A stretch of 64,000 nt of DNA, from assembly GCF_029761915.1 (NCBI RefSeq), contig NZ_CP121695.1, positions 2,695,501 to 2,759,500 on the forward strand. The letters run 5' to 3'. Positions 46,650 to 54,542 of this stretch are shown one piece after another. The translations under genes and the position numbers were made by a program. This DNA comes from Bradyrhizobium sp. CB1650. Lineage in GTDB: Bacteria; Pseudomonadota; Alphaproteobacteria; Rhizobiales; Xanthobacteraceae. The notes beneath the pieces are model-generated. The model was given only the letters and a program-made list of their open reading frames with translations, searched no databases and was not told the origin of the DNA. The stretch's first letter is position 1, and the number at the start of each line of letters is the position of its first letter.

Positions 46650-46753
46650 CTGTCATCGCCCGCGAAGGCGGGCGATCCAGTATTCCAGAGGCAGTGCGAG
46701 GATACGGAGAGGCTGCGGCGTACTGGATGCCCGCCTTCGCGGGGCATGACAGC
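46650..46753. repeat. Palindromic intergenic repeat (second type)
   Basis: CTGTCATCGCCCGCGAAGGC with GGGCGATCCAGTA is mirrored by TACTGGATGCCCGCCTTCGC and GGGGCATGACAG about 50 bases later. The arms can form a long cruciform. It lies between convergent or unrelated genes and resembles dispersed elements common in this genus. Confidence 0.75.
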
Positions 46754-46787
46754 GAGGACGGGGCGCTGCCGTTCTCAACGATGAATC

Positions 46788-47732
46788 TCACCGCTGGATG
46801 ATCTGCTTCCAGACGTCGCCGAGCACCGCGGGTGCTCGCGGCGGCAGGTAGGTGAGGCCGGCCTGCTTGCCAAATTCGGCGATCCTGCCCTCGGCGGCGA
46901 GCGCGCCGAGCGTCTTGTTGACGGCGGTGATCAGGGCAGAATCGCTGGCGAGCCCGACATAGCCGCGATTGGCGCCGATCGGATAATAATAGCCGGAGGC
47001 GGTGATCGCCGTATCGGGATGGGTGAGGCGATGGGCGTCGAACCGGCCGAGGTCGATCAGCGTCGCATCATAGTCGCCGCGATCGAGCGCGCTGAGCAGG
47101 TCGTCGCGGCCGGGGACGAGATGAGTGATGCCGTCGATCAGGCGTCCCTTGTCGAAGGTCATCAGGATGGCATCGCCGAGCGATCCACTTTCGATCGCGA
47201 GACGAAGGCCGGCGAGATCGCCGATGTCGTTGATCTTGCGGTCGCGCGCCTTCGGCCCCAGCACCACCGTCATGGGCGAATAGACATAAGGCTGGCTCGG
47301 CGCGAGCACGCCGAGCGCGACGCGCCGCCGCCGGTCCTCGCGCATGGCGCCGTCGAAGTCCGGAAGCCGCGCCGTCTTCATGCCCGGGGCGACCAGCGAA
47401 TCCGTCGTCAGCGCGTAGCCGCCGACCAGAGAGCAGCGGCCGTCGGACAAGAGCGCATTGGCTTCGAGCTGCGGGCTCGAATCCTCGTCCAACTTGCTCT
47501 CGAACCACTGGATCTTCAGCGGCCGCCCCAGCCGGTCGGCGATCGCCTGCGCCAGCATCACGTCGAAGCCGGCATCCGGCTTGCCGCGCCGGTGCACTGA
47601 GAGTGGCGGCCGATCCTCGTCGAGGCAGATCTTCAGCGGCGGCGAATCGGCCGCAGCGGTGACCTTTGCGGGAGCGAAGCCGAGGCCCGACAGCGCCAAT
47701 GCCAGTGCGCAAGCGGCAAGCGCGCCCCTCAT
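46788..47732 (-). CDS. Family 3 solute-binding protein associated with quinoprotein dehydrogenase (MxaJ/XoxJ-like)
   Basis: About 314 residues with a signal peptide ending Val-Thr-Ala-Ala. It has Leu-Lys-Ile-Cys-Leu-Asp-Glu-Asp-Arg-Pro-Pro-Leu-Ser and Gly-Phe-Asp-Val-Met-Leu-Ala-Gln-Ala-Ile-Ala. Gly-Ser-Leu-Gly-Asp-Ala-Ile-Leu and Leu-Ile-Asp-Leu-Gly-Arg-Phe-Asp follow. No permease or ATPase gene is linked. Instead it overlaps a cytochrome c gene (ATGA) that follows a PQQ dehydrogenase gene. This dehydrogenase-cytochrome-binding-protein order is that of xoxFGJ and mxaFJG, where the J protein is thought to help dehydrogenase activation rather than transport. Assignment by context and fold. Confidence 0.82.
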   Translation of the reverse strand: MRGALAACALALALSGLGFAPAKVTAAADSPPLKICLDEDRPPLSVHRRGKPDAGFDVMLAQAIADRLGRPLKIQWFESKLDEDSSPQLEANALLSDGRCSLVGGYALTTDSLVAPGMKTARLPDFDGAMREDRRRRVALGVLAPSQPYVYSPMTVVLGPKARDRKINDIGDLAGLRLAIESGSLGDAILMTFDKGRLIDGITHLVPGRDDLLSALDRGDYDATLIDLGRFDAHRLTHPDTAITASGYYYPIGANRGYVGLASDSALITAVNKTLGALAAEGRIAEFGKQAGLTYLPPRAPAVLGDVWKQIIQR

Positions 47733-48085
47733 TGCCGTCTCCGGCTCGAGATGAAGACCCAGAGGTCCATGATCTCGTCCTCGCTGAGAATGTCGCCCCA
47801 AGGCGGCATCTTGTTGTTCTTGCCGTTCTTCACCGTGGTGACGAAGCGCGTCTTGTCGTCGGGGAAGGCGCGCAGGTCCGGCGTGATGGTGCCGGAGTTC
47901 ATCAAATTGGGGCCGTGGCAGTGCGAGCACTTCTCGGCATAGGTCGACTTGCCGTGGTCGAGCTGCGCCTGCACCGGATTGCCGGTCGGTTCATCCGCGG
48001 CACGGACGGTCACCGCAAGCGCGACCGTGAGCACCGCTACGGCGGCGAGGATCGCCGCCGTCTTGTGAGATACGTCTCTCAGCAC
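47729..48085 (-). CDS. Periplasmic cytochrome c for the adjacent PQQ dehydrogenase
   Basis: About 118 residues from a GTG at 48085. A leader helix (Ala-Ala-Ile-Leu-Ala-Ala-Val-Ala-Val-Leu) precedes one haem site, Cys-Ser-His-Cys-His-Gly-Pro-Asn. A Met ligand candidate lies in Asn-Lys-Met-Pro-Pro-Trp-Gly. It fits a XoxG-like single-haem electron acceptor. The gene begins 14 bases after the dehydrogenase stop and overlaps the binding-protein start, giving a tight three-gene unit. The start codon is uncertain. Confidence 0.87.
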   Translation of the reverse strand: MLRDVSHKTAAILAAVAVLTVALAVTVRAADEPTGNPVQAQLDHGKSTYAEKCSHCHGPNLMNSGTITPDLRAFPDDKTRFVTTVKNGKNNKMPPWGDILSEDEIMDLWVFISSRRRQ

Positions 48086-48098
48086 GTCTTGCCTGCGG

Positions 48099-49763
48099 TT
48101 ACTGCTTGACCGCAAAGACCCACAGCGAGCCGCCGGGCGGCACTTTCGCAAGCCGCTCATCGCCGGAGAACAGCGAGTAGACGCCGCCATAGCCGCTGGT
48201 GACGGCGACATACTGGACGCCGTCCTGCTGCCAGGTCACCGGCTGTCCCTCGATGCCCGAGCCGGTCTGGAACTGCCAGAGCTTCTTGCCGGTGTCGGCG
48301 TCGAAGGCCTCGAACTCGCCGGTCAGCGCGCCCGCGAACACGACGCCGCCCGCGGTCGACAGCACGCCGGAGAAGCGCGGGATGTCGCTCGGCGCCTCCC
48401 ACTTCGCCTTGCCGGTCAAGGGATCGATCGCCTTGAGATGGCCGCGCGGTCCATCACCGAACTCCCAGGGGTCGGTGAGGTCCATGCCGAGATACCATTC
48501 ACCCTGCTTGAAGGTGACGGGCTCGGTCTTGTACTTGCCGCCGAAGGCGAGCGTATTGGCATAGGCAAGTCCGGTCTGCGGATTGAACGACATCGGCTCC
48601 CAGTTCTTGCCGCCGAGGATCGACGGATAGACCGTGACCTTCTTGCCCTCGCGCGCGTCCTTGGCAACGTCGGTCTCGATCGGCCGGCCCGTCTTCATGT
48701 CGATGCCGGTGGCCCAGTTGACCTTCACGTACGGGTTGGCCGCGAGCAGCTTTCCGTTGGTGCGATCGAGCACGTAGAAGAAGCCGTTGCGGTTGGCATC
48801 CATCAGCACCTTGGTCGGCTTGCCCTCGATGTTCATGTCGGCGAGCACCATCTCGGCGACCGAATCGTAGTCGAACGGATTGTTCGGCGAGAACTGGTAG
48901 TGCCACTTGATCTTGCCGGTCTTCGGATCCATCGCCAGCACGGAGCAGGTGTAGAGGTTGTCGCCGGGACGCACCGCCGAGTTGAACGGTCCGGGGTTGC
49001 CGATGCCCCAATAGACCGTGTTCAGCTCCGGATCATAGGAGCCGGTGATCCATGTCGAGCCGCCGCCGAGCTTCCAGGTGTCGCCCTTCCAGGTGTCGCC
49101 GCCGGGCTCGTCCGGCGAGGGGATCGAATGGGTGCGCCAGAGATGCTTGCCGGTTGCGGGATCCCAGCCGTCGATGAAGCCGCGAGTGCCGAACTCGGCG
49201 CCGGAGATGCCGGTGATGACGACGCCGTCGGCGACCAGCGGCGCGACCGTCATCGAATAGCCTTCCTTGATGTCGGCAGCCTTCTGCCGCCACAGCTCCT
49301 TGCCGTCCTTGGCATCGAGCGCGATCACGTTGGCATCGAGCGTGGTGCGGAACACCTTGCCGTCGTAGAGCGCCGCGCCGCGGTTGATGATGCCGCAGCA
49401 GACGATGCGCGGCGTCTCGGCGGGATATTCGATCTTGCTCTTCCAGATCTGCTTGCCGGTCTTGGCGTCGACCGCCATGGTCGCGTTATGCGACGTCACG
49501 TAGATCACGCCCTGGTAGACCAGCGGCTGCGACTCCTCGCTGCGATCGTCGTTGAAGCTGTAATTCCAGACCGGGACGAGGTTCTTGATGGTGTCCTTGT
49601 TGATCTGATTCAAGGTCGAGAAACGCTGGAGATTGTAGCCCATCCCGTAGTTGAGAACATTCGATGTGTCGGTCGCACCCTTGACCAGTTGCTCGGCGGT
49701 CTGGGCGTTCGCACACGTTGATGCAAGCATGACGAGGCTCGCGGCCATCGCAAGGCGTTTCAT
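48099..49763 (-). CDS. Lanthanide-type PQQ-dependent alcohol dehydrogenase (ExaF/PedH-like)
   Basis: 554 residues with a signal peptide ending Ala-Asn-Ala-Gln; GGGAGGAACGG precedes the ATG. Vicinal Cys122-Cys123, Glu190 (Gly-Ala-Glu-Phe-Gly), Asn256 (Gly-Ile-Gly-Asn-Pro), catalytic Asp298 and the extra Asp300 (Pro-Phe-Asp-Tyr-Asp-Ser) are all present. It is shorter than XoxF and closer to the ethanol dehydrogenase branch. The Trp before the catalytic Asp of XoxF is Phe here. Asp300 predicts lanthanide dependence as in ExaF/PedH. Likely substrates are ethanol or longer and aromatic alcohols or their aldehydes. First gene of dehydrogenase-cytochrome-binding protein. Confidence 0.92.
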   Translation of the reverse strand: MKRLAMAASLVMLASTCANAQTAEQLVKGATDTSNVLNYGMGYNLQRFSTLNQINKDTIKNLVPVWNYSFNDDRSEESQPLVYQGVIYVTSHNATMAVDAKTGKQIWKSKIEYPAETPRIVCCGIINRGAALYDGKVFRTTLDANVIALDAKDGKELWRQKAADIKEGYSMTVAPLVADGVVITGISGAEFGTRGFIDGWDPATGKHLWRTHSIPSPDEPGGDTWKGDTWKLGGGSTWITGSYDPELNTVYWGIGNPGPFNSAVRPGDNLYTCSVLAMDPKTGKIKWHYQFSPNNPFDYDSVAEMVLADMNIEGKPTKVLMDANRNGFFYVLDRTNGKLLAANPYVKVNWATGIDMKTGRPIETDVAKDAREGKKVTVYPSILGGKNWEPMSFNPQTGLAYANTLAFGGKYKTEPVTFKQGEWYLGMDLTDPWEFGDGPRGHLKAIDPLTGKAKWEAPSDIPRFSGVLSTAGGVVFAGALTGEFEAFDADTGKKLWQFQTGSGIEGQPVTWQQDGVQYVAVTSGYGGVYSLFSGDERLAKVPPGGSLWVFAVKQ

Positions 49764-49974
49764 CCGTTCCTCCCAATATGCGCGTCTTTTTGACGCTGCG
49801 CGAGCAACACTCCGTCGGAAAGCAAAACGCGTCAATACGAAAGTCGAAAGTGTCGTGCGGAATCATTGCACGCCAGATGCCAGGTCACCTTGAGTAAACC
49901 TCTCGACACTTGCGTTGAGGCGCTGGCGCAATTCCGCGGCGTGAAGCACCGCGCGTTGCGTACTGTTCGCGCCT

Positions 49975-50220
49975 CTAGTTGGTCGGATGGTCTCGGCAGA
50001 GAACCGAACGCGTCTTGGTTCCACGCTTGTCCGCCGGCACATTGCAATTGTCGATGCGCTGTTCGTCGGTCCATTTGGGGCCGAGCCGTTCCTTGCCGGT
50101 CAGGACCTTGGCCCTTGCCGATGGCACGGGTTTGGTAGGATCTCCGCTCTGTGCCGCGGCGGGCGAGGTAAGACAAATCGCAAGCGCGCAGCACAATGGC
50201 ATTTGGATCAAGAGCTTCAT
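49975..50220 (-). CDS. Small exported protein between the PQQ dehydrogenase and lanmodulin genes
   Basis: 81 residues with a signal peptide (Cys-Ala-Leu-Ala-Ile-Cys-Leu-Thr-Ser-Pro-Ala-Ala-Ala-Gln). The mature part is basic and polar, with Gly-Lys-Glu-Arg-Leu-Gly-Pro-Lys-Trp-Thr-Asp-Glu-Gln-Arg and two cysteines (Asp-Asn-Cys-Asn-Val-Pro and Leu-Cys-Arg-Asp). A GAGG site lies about 8 bases before the ATG at 50220. The Lys-Trp-Thr-Asp-Glu-Gln-Arg-Ile-Asp-Asn-Cys segment recurs, as I remember it, in small rhizobial exported proteins. No function known. It is divergent from the lanmodulin gene. Confidence 0.68.
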   Translation of the reverse strand: MKLLIQMPLCCALAICLTSPAAAQSGDPTKPVPSARAKVLTGKERLGPKWTDEQRIDNCNVPADKRGTKTRSVLCRDHPTN

Positions 50221-50407
50221 GCTCAGCCTCGCTGGTGCAGCATGGCAAGATCCGCAATAAGACGATGGCGCGGACCGGCGATCCACCCGAAATCCGACTT
50301 TGCGCACCCACGTGTATCGCGCCAGGGCTTGCAACCGGGCCCGGCCAATGGACTTATGTTGTCGCGATCCCGCGGGGACGCGAGGCTTTTCTGTCAAGGA
50401 GGTTTTG

Positions 50408-50800
50408 ATGATATCGCGCCGCTCCATTGCACTCGCGCTGACCGGTATTTTGCTCGCCGGCCCGGCCTGGTCGGCATCCGCCAACGTCGTCAAGATGTTC
50501 GACACCGACAATGACGGAACGCTCGATCTTGCCGAGGTGAAGAAGGCCGCTGCTGCGCTGTTTGCCAAGCTCGATCCCGACCATGATGGCACGCTCGATG
50601 CGCGCGAGCTTCGCGGGCGGTTGACGGCGAAAGAGCTTAAGGCCGCCGATCCCGATCACGACGGGACGCTCACGCTGGATGAATACCTGTCGGTGGTCGA
50701 GCAGCGTTTCAAGGCCGCCAATCCCGACAACGATGGTACTCTGGACGCCAAGGAGCTGAACTCACGTGCTGGGCGCGCGCTGTTGCGGTTGTTGAAATGA
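50408..50800 (+). CDS. lanM: Lanmodulin homologue, periplasmic lanthanide-binding EF-hand protein
   Basis: 130 residues from the ATG at 50408, with AAGGAGG ahead. A signal peptide (to about residue 25, Ser-Ala-Ser-Ala) precedes four 12-residue EF-hand loops at 32-43, 56-67, 81-92 and 105-116. Loops 2, 3 and 4 have Pro at position 2 (Asp-Pro-Asp-His-Asp-Gly twice, Asn-Pro-Asp-Asn-Asp-Gly), the lanmodulin hallmark. The 12/13/12-residue spacers equal those of Methylobacterium LanM as I recall it and are far shorter than in calmodulin. Around loop 4, Phe-Lys-Ala-Ala-Asn-Pro-Asp-Asn-Asp-Gly-Thr matches LanM. Loop 1 has Thr instead of Pro, and loop 3 has Thr89 where LanM has Asp at position 9. It should bind lanthanides in the periplasm close to three predicted lanthanide dehydrogenases. 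Confidence 0.9.
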   Translation: MISRRSIALALTGILLAGPAWSASANVVKMFDTDNDGTLDLAEVKKAAAALFAKLDPDHDGTLDARELRGRLTAKELKAADPDHDGTLTLDEYLSVVEQRFKAANPDNDGTLDAKELNSRAGRALLRLLK

Positions 50801-51073
50801 ACGGCTGACCCGCGCGCAATGGCAGGCACAGCGAGCCGACCGTTAACGACACTGCGCAGTTCGCGTCGAGACGTGGGCGGAGTGCGTCGCAAAAGGCCGT
50901 GCTTCCTCGGCGCGTTTGACCAAGAGGGAACAGATCTTGTCCGAGAGTGAAATGCGGCCGCAAAGAATCGGCACGGATGTGTTCGGCGTTCGAATCCAGG
51001 CTTGAACTGCGCGTGGTGCAGCCCTAGGTTTCGGTCCGCGCGATGTCGCGCTCAATACCTTGGGAGACCCCGA

Positions 51074-51154
51074 ATGGCTTGGAAAGCTCCGAAGATCGTG
51101 GAAGTGTCGGTCGGCATGGAAATCAACATGTACGCCTGCGCTTCGCGCAAGTAA
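51074..51154 (+). CDS. pqqA: PQQ precursor peptide PqqA
   Basis: A 26-residue peptide, Met-Ala-Trp-Lys-Ala-Pro-Lys-Ile-Val-Glu at the start and Ala-Cys-Ala-Ser-Arg-Lys at the end. The family core Val-Gly-Met-Glu-Ile-Asn-Met-Tyr contains Glu16 and Tyr20 in the Glu-X3-Tyr spacing that PqqE crosslinks to form PQQ. A GGGAG site lies 7 bases before the ATG, and the stop is TAA. A strong hairpin follows 17 bases later, as between pqqA and pqqB elsewhere. No pqqB, C, D or E gene follows, so this is an orphan pqqA or an extra copy. It lies 273 bases after the lanmodulin gene, on the same strand. Confidence 0.9.
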   Translation: MAWKAPKIVEVSVGMEINMYACASRK

Positions 51155-51171
51155 GACCACCCGACGACCTG

Positions 51172-51207
51172 CCGCGGCTTCGATGGCAAACGCCGTCGAA
51201 GCCGTGG
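51172..51207 (+). terminator. Hairpin downstream of pqqA
   Basis: CCGCGGCTTCGATGG (51172-51186) pairs with CCGTCGAAGCCGTGG (51193-51207) over 15 base pairs, including two G-U pairs, with a 6-base loop. No T run follows at once. In other pqq operons a hairpin here lets the short pqqA message accumulate above the biosynthetic genes; here it may end or stabilise a pqqA-only message. From 51208 to 51395 I see nothing. Confidence 0.7.
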
Positions 51208-51395
51208 CAGTATCGTAGGGTCTTTCGATGTCTGACTGCCTGCCGAATTGAGCGCTCCGGCGTCGTCGCGCAAGGCCACATCTGAACCGGCTTCGACAAA
51301 CGCGCCAAAAATCTCAACCGTTGATCGCCGCATTGTGTTGCGCTAATGCTTGGTCAGCGCTGCTGCCGCTTTTGAGGCGAACGTGGTCCAGATCG

Positions 51396-54300
51396 TCAAG
51401 GGCCTTGCGCATGCTCAGAGCGGCTCTTGAAACGCGCATATCGAAGCGCAAGGGTCGGCAGCACCAGCAGACTAAGCGCCATCGAGGTGATCAGACCCCC
51501 AAGGATGACGATGGCCATCGGGCCCTCGATTTCACGACCCGGTTCTCCTGCGCCTATCGCCAGCGGCAGCAATCCCAGGCCGGTCACGAGAGACGTCATC
51601 AGGATCGGGACAAGACGATCGGCCGCGCCCTCGATGGCGGTCTCGGGTCCCCACGCGCGACCATCGACGAGGACGAGGTGCTCGTAGTGCGAGATCATAA
51701 GGATGGAGTTGCGCAGCGTGATTCCGAACAGCGTGACGAAGCCGACCATCGATCCGAGCGAAAGCAGACCACCCGTCAAGGCTAATGCGAACACGCCACC
51801 GACAAACGCAAACGGCAGGTTGATCATCACCAGCAACAGATTTCGCCAATGGCCGGTGACCATCGATAACAGAACGACGATACCCGTCCCGGCCAGCAAA
51901 GAGTTGACAGTGAGATCTCGTCGCGATCGGGCTTGTGCCTCGGCCGCTCCGGCAAATTCGACATGAGTACCCGGCGGTAACTTGACCTCGCGGGCCAGCT
52001 TGCGTTTGGCGGCGGCCACGAAGGATTCGAGATCGCGCCCGCTGACATTCGCGGTGACGGTCTGAACGCGCTGCGCATTCTGGTGCTGGATCTGATAACG
52101 GCCCGAGGTTTCGTAGACGTTGGCGATTTGCTTCAGCAGAATGTATGCTCCGCTCGGCGTGCGCACCGGCAGGTCACCGATCTGAGTGAGCCGGGCGCGG
52201 GCATGCGTGTCGAGGATCACGATGACATTGAAGACGGCATTGCCTTCATATCCCTGGCCGACGACGTCCCCCTGATAGGCGCTGCGGATCAGTTCGAGCA
52301 CTTCGACCGCATCGAGCCCCCAGCGCTGCAGATCGGTTGGGCGAAGCGTCACATTCACCTGCGGCATCCCCGGCGGGGATCGTTGCTGCACGTCGATGGC
52401 ACCACCGACTTCGTCGAGTTCTCGAGCGACGTCGCGCGCAGCGCGCTCGAGTGAATCGAGATCGGACCCGTAGATGTTGATCACCACGGCCGCGGTGAAG
52501 CCGGAGACCGTCTCCTCCACGCGCTCCGTCAAGTAGGTCTTGCTCGAGAAGGAAACCCCGGGGAAGTCGGCCAAAGCGGCCCTAATGCGTGCTTCTGCTG
52601 CGGATTGTGCCTGACCCGAGAGCCCCGGCTCCAAGTCGACCTCGAACTCGCTGGAATGCGGACCAACCGTGTCGATGCCGGCCTCGGCTCGGCCCGCATG
52701 CTGCGCCACCCTGCGGATGCCCGGGATCTGTCGGAGCGTATCCGTCATCAGCTTGCCGATACGAAGTGATTCGTCGAGCGAGGTGCCGGGGATCGCGGAG
52801 ACGTGCAGTATCAGATGGCCTTCCCGCAGATCCGGCAGGAAGGTCCCGCCGAAGAAAGGCAGCATCGCCGCGCCGGCGATCGTGAGAGCCGCGGCCGCCG
52901 TCATCACCAGCTTCGGGAAGCGGCCGATACGACGCAGCAAGGCCTGGTAGTAGCGACGGGACCACCGCACCGCCGGCGGCTCAAGCAGGCGCTGTTCGCC
53001 GCTCCTTCCGACGAGGAGCAGCATGGAGAGCGCCGGCGTCACCGTAAGGGCGACCGCGAGCGAGGCTAGCACCGCGAAGATGTAGGCGATGCCCAAGGGG
53101 CCGAAGAGACGGCCGGCGATGCCGGAAAGCGCCAGGACCGGAAGGAAGACCAGCAGCACCGCAAACGTCGCATAGGCAACGGCGGTACGCACCTCTAGGA
53201 AGGCCTCGAGCACGACTCGAGCCTCGGGTTTCGGCGCCCTTGCCCGGCGATTTTCCCGCAATCGACGTACGACGTTCTCGACGCCGATCACGGCGTCATC
53301 GACGACTTCGCCGATCGCGATTGCAAGGCCGCCCAGCGTCATTGTGTTGAGCGTTTCGCCCATCCATTGCAGTGCGAGCACGGCCGCTATCAACGATAGG
53401 GGGATAGCGGTGCAGCTGATGATCGAGGTGTGCCAATCGAACAGAAATAGAAACAGAACGACGACCACGAGCGCCCCACCGATCAACAAGGCGTTGAGAA
53501 CGTTCTCGGTCGCCGCGTCGATGAAATTGGCGGGGCGAAATATGTCCGCATGAAGCTGAACCCCGTCGGCTTCGAGACCAGGCCGCAGCTCTTGCAGCGC
53601 GGCTTCCGCCCGCGTGGTGACCTCTCGCGTATTCGCGCCGTATTGCTGGCTGACCATGAGCATGATGCCTGGCACGCCGTCGATGAGGGCGGCCCCGATT
53701 GGCGGCTCGGGAGCGGTCACGACGGTGGCGACGTCGCCGAGAACCACGCTTGCGCCGCCTTCGTGCAGAAGAACGGTGCGGGCAAGCTGGTCGGGCGTCA
53801 AAGACTGCCCCTGCGTCTGCAGCGTGATGCGCTGATTGGCGGTATCGATGAAGCCGGCGCCCCGTACGCCGGTGGCCTTGCGCGCAGCGGCCAGTACGTC
53901 ATTCAGGCCGACCCGGAACCGGATCAGATCGTCCGGCCGGACCTGCACCTGTAGAGATCTGACATCTCTGCCGTAGGTGGAAACTTGTGCCACACCTGGT
54001 ACGGCCAGAAGTCGTCTTGCCACGGTCCAGTCCGCAACGGTGCGCAAATCCATCAGCGAACGTTGGTCGGACGTCAGGCCAATGACCAGCACCGTGCCGG
54101 CCAGCGGGGTCAATGGTGTCATCGACGGCGGCTGAACGCCTTGCGGCAGCCGCGCGGCCACGACCGCGAGACGCTCCGTCACCAATTGGCGTGCCCGGTA
54201 GATATCGCTGCGCGGCTGGAAGATGACCGTTACAACGGAGAGACCCTGGATCGAGGACGAGCGCAGACTCTCGACGCCGGCCAAGCCGTTGATCGACGTT

Positions 54301-54542
54301 TCGATCGGTTGTGTAACCAGAATCTCGACGTGCTCCGGGCTGAGGCCGGGAGCTTCGGTCTGGATCGTGACCTGTGGCGGCGCGAATTCGGGGAAGACTC
54401 CGTATTTGGCGTCGCCGAGCGCGAACAGGCCGTAGCCCAGCAGTGCGAACGAAAGCGCGAGCACGATACCGCGGAAGCGGATGGAGAACGCGACGAGAGC
54501 AGCTTGCGGCCCTGACCTGTTGGAGCCGATGCCGTCAATCAT
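51396..54542 (-). CDS. RND efflux permease, heavy-metal (CusA/CzcA-like) branch
   Basis: 1048 residues, the usual RND length, with one helix near residue 25, a periplasmic loop, about five helices (330-540), a second loop and five more helices (850-1030). Helix 4 reads Gly-Gly-Leu-Ala-Ile-Ala-Ile-Gly-Glu-Val-Val-Asp-Asp-Ala-Val-Ile-Gly-Val-Glu-Asn, closer to CusA than to CzcA, which has an extra Asp. It would pump a metal ion or other substrate from periplasm to outside with the adaptor encoded just upstream, overlapping by 8 bases. No outer-membrane factor gene is linked. Its place next to lanM and pqqA raises the question of a role in metal balance, but the substrate is unknown. Confidence 0.88.
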   Translation of the reverse strand: MIDGIGSNRSGPQAALVAFSIRFRGIVLALSFALLGYGLFALGDAKYGVFPEFAPPQVTIQTEAPGLSPEHVEILVTQPIETSINGLAGVESLRSSSIQGLSVVTVIFQPRSDIYRARQLVTERLAVVAARLPQGVQPPSMTPLTPLAGTVLVIGLTSDQRSLMDLRTVADWTVARRLLAVPGVAQVSTYGRDVRSLQVQVRPDDLIRFRVGLNDVLAAARKATGVRGAGFIDTANQRITLQTQGQSLTPDQLARTVLLHEGGASVVLGDVATVVTAPEPPIGAALIDGVPGIMLMVSQQYGANTREVTTRAEAALQELRPGLEADGVQLHADIFRPANFIDAATENVLNALLIGGALVVVVLFLFLFDWHTSIISCTAIPLSLIAAVLALQWMGETLNTMTLGGLAIAIGEVVDDAVIGVENVVRRLRENRRARAPKPEARVVLEAFLEVRTAVAYATFAVLLVFLPVLALSGIAGRLFGPLGIAYIFAVLASLAVALTVTPALSMLLLVGRSGEQRLLEPPAVRWSRRYYQALLRRIGRFPKLVMTAAAALTIAGAAMLPFFGGTFLPDLREGHLILHVSAIPGTSLDESLRIGKLMTDTLRQIPGIRRVAQHAGRAEAGIDTVGPHSSEFEVDLEPGLSGQAQSAAEARIRAALADFPGVSFSSKTYLTERVEETVSGFTAAVVINIYGSDLDSLERAARDVARELDEVGGAIDVQQRSPPGMPQVNVTLRPTDLQRWGLDAVEVLELIRSAYQGDVVGQGYEGNAVFNVIVILDTHARARLTQIGDLPVRTPSGAYILLKQIANVYETSGRYQIQHQNAQRVQTVTANVSGRDLESFVAAAKRKLAREVKLPPGTHVEFAGAAEAQARSRRDLTVNSLLAGTGIVVLLSMVTGHWRNLLLVMINLPFAFVGGVFALALTGGLLSLGSMVGFVTLFGITLRNSILMISHYEHLVLVDGRAWGPETAIEGAADRLVPILMTSLVTGLGLLPLAIGAGEPGREIEGPMAIVILGGLITSMALSLLVLPTLALRYARFKSRSEHAQGP

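Noticed and set aside
48438..49721. 427-codon plus-strand frame over the PQQ dehydrogenase
   Set aside because: Antisense shadow without motifs.
50408..50800. Generic calcium EF-hand protein (calmodulin-like)
   Set aside because: The 12-13 residue spacers and Pro at loop position 2 in three loops fit lanmodulin, not calmodulin-like proteins with about 25-residue spacers.
50843..51333. Minus-strand open frames opposite pqqA
   Set aside because: Their products lack any motif and ribosome site, while pqqA on the plus strand has its full signature.
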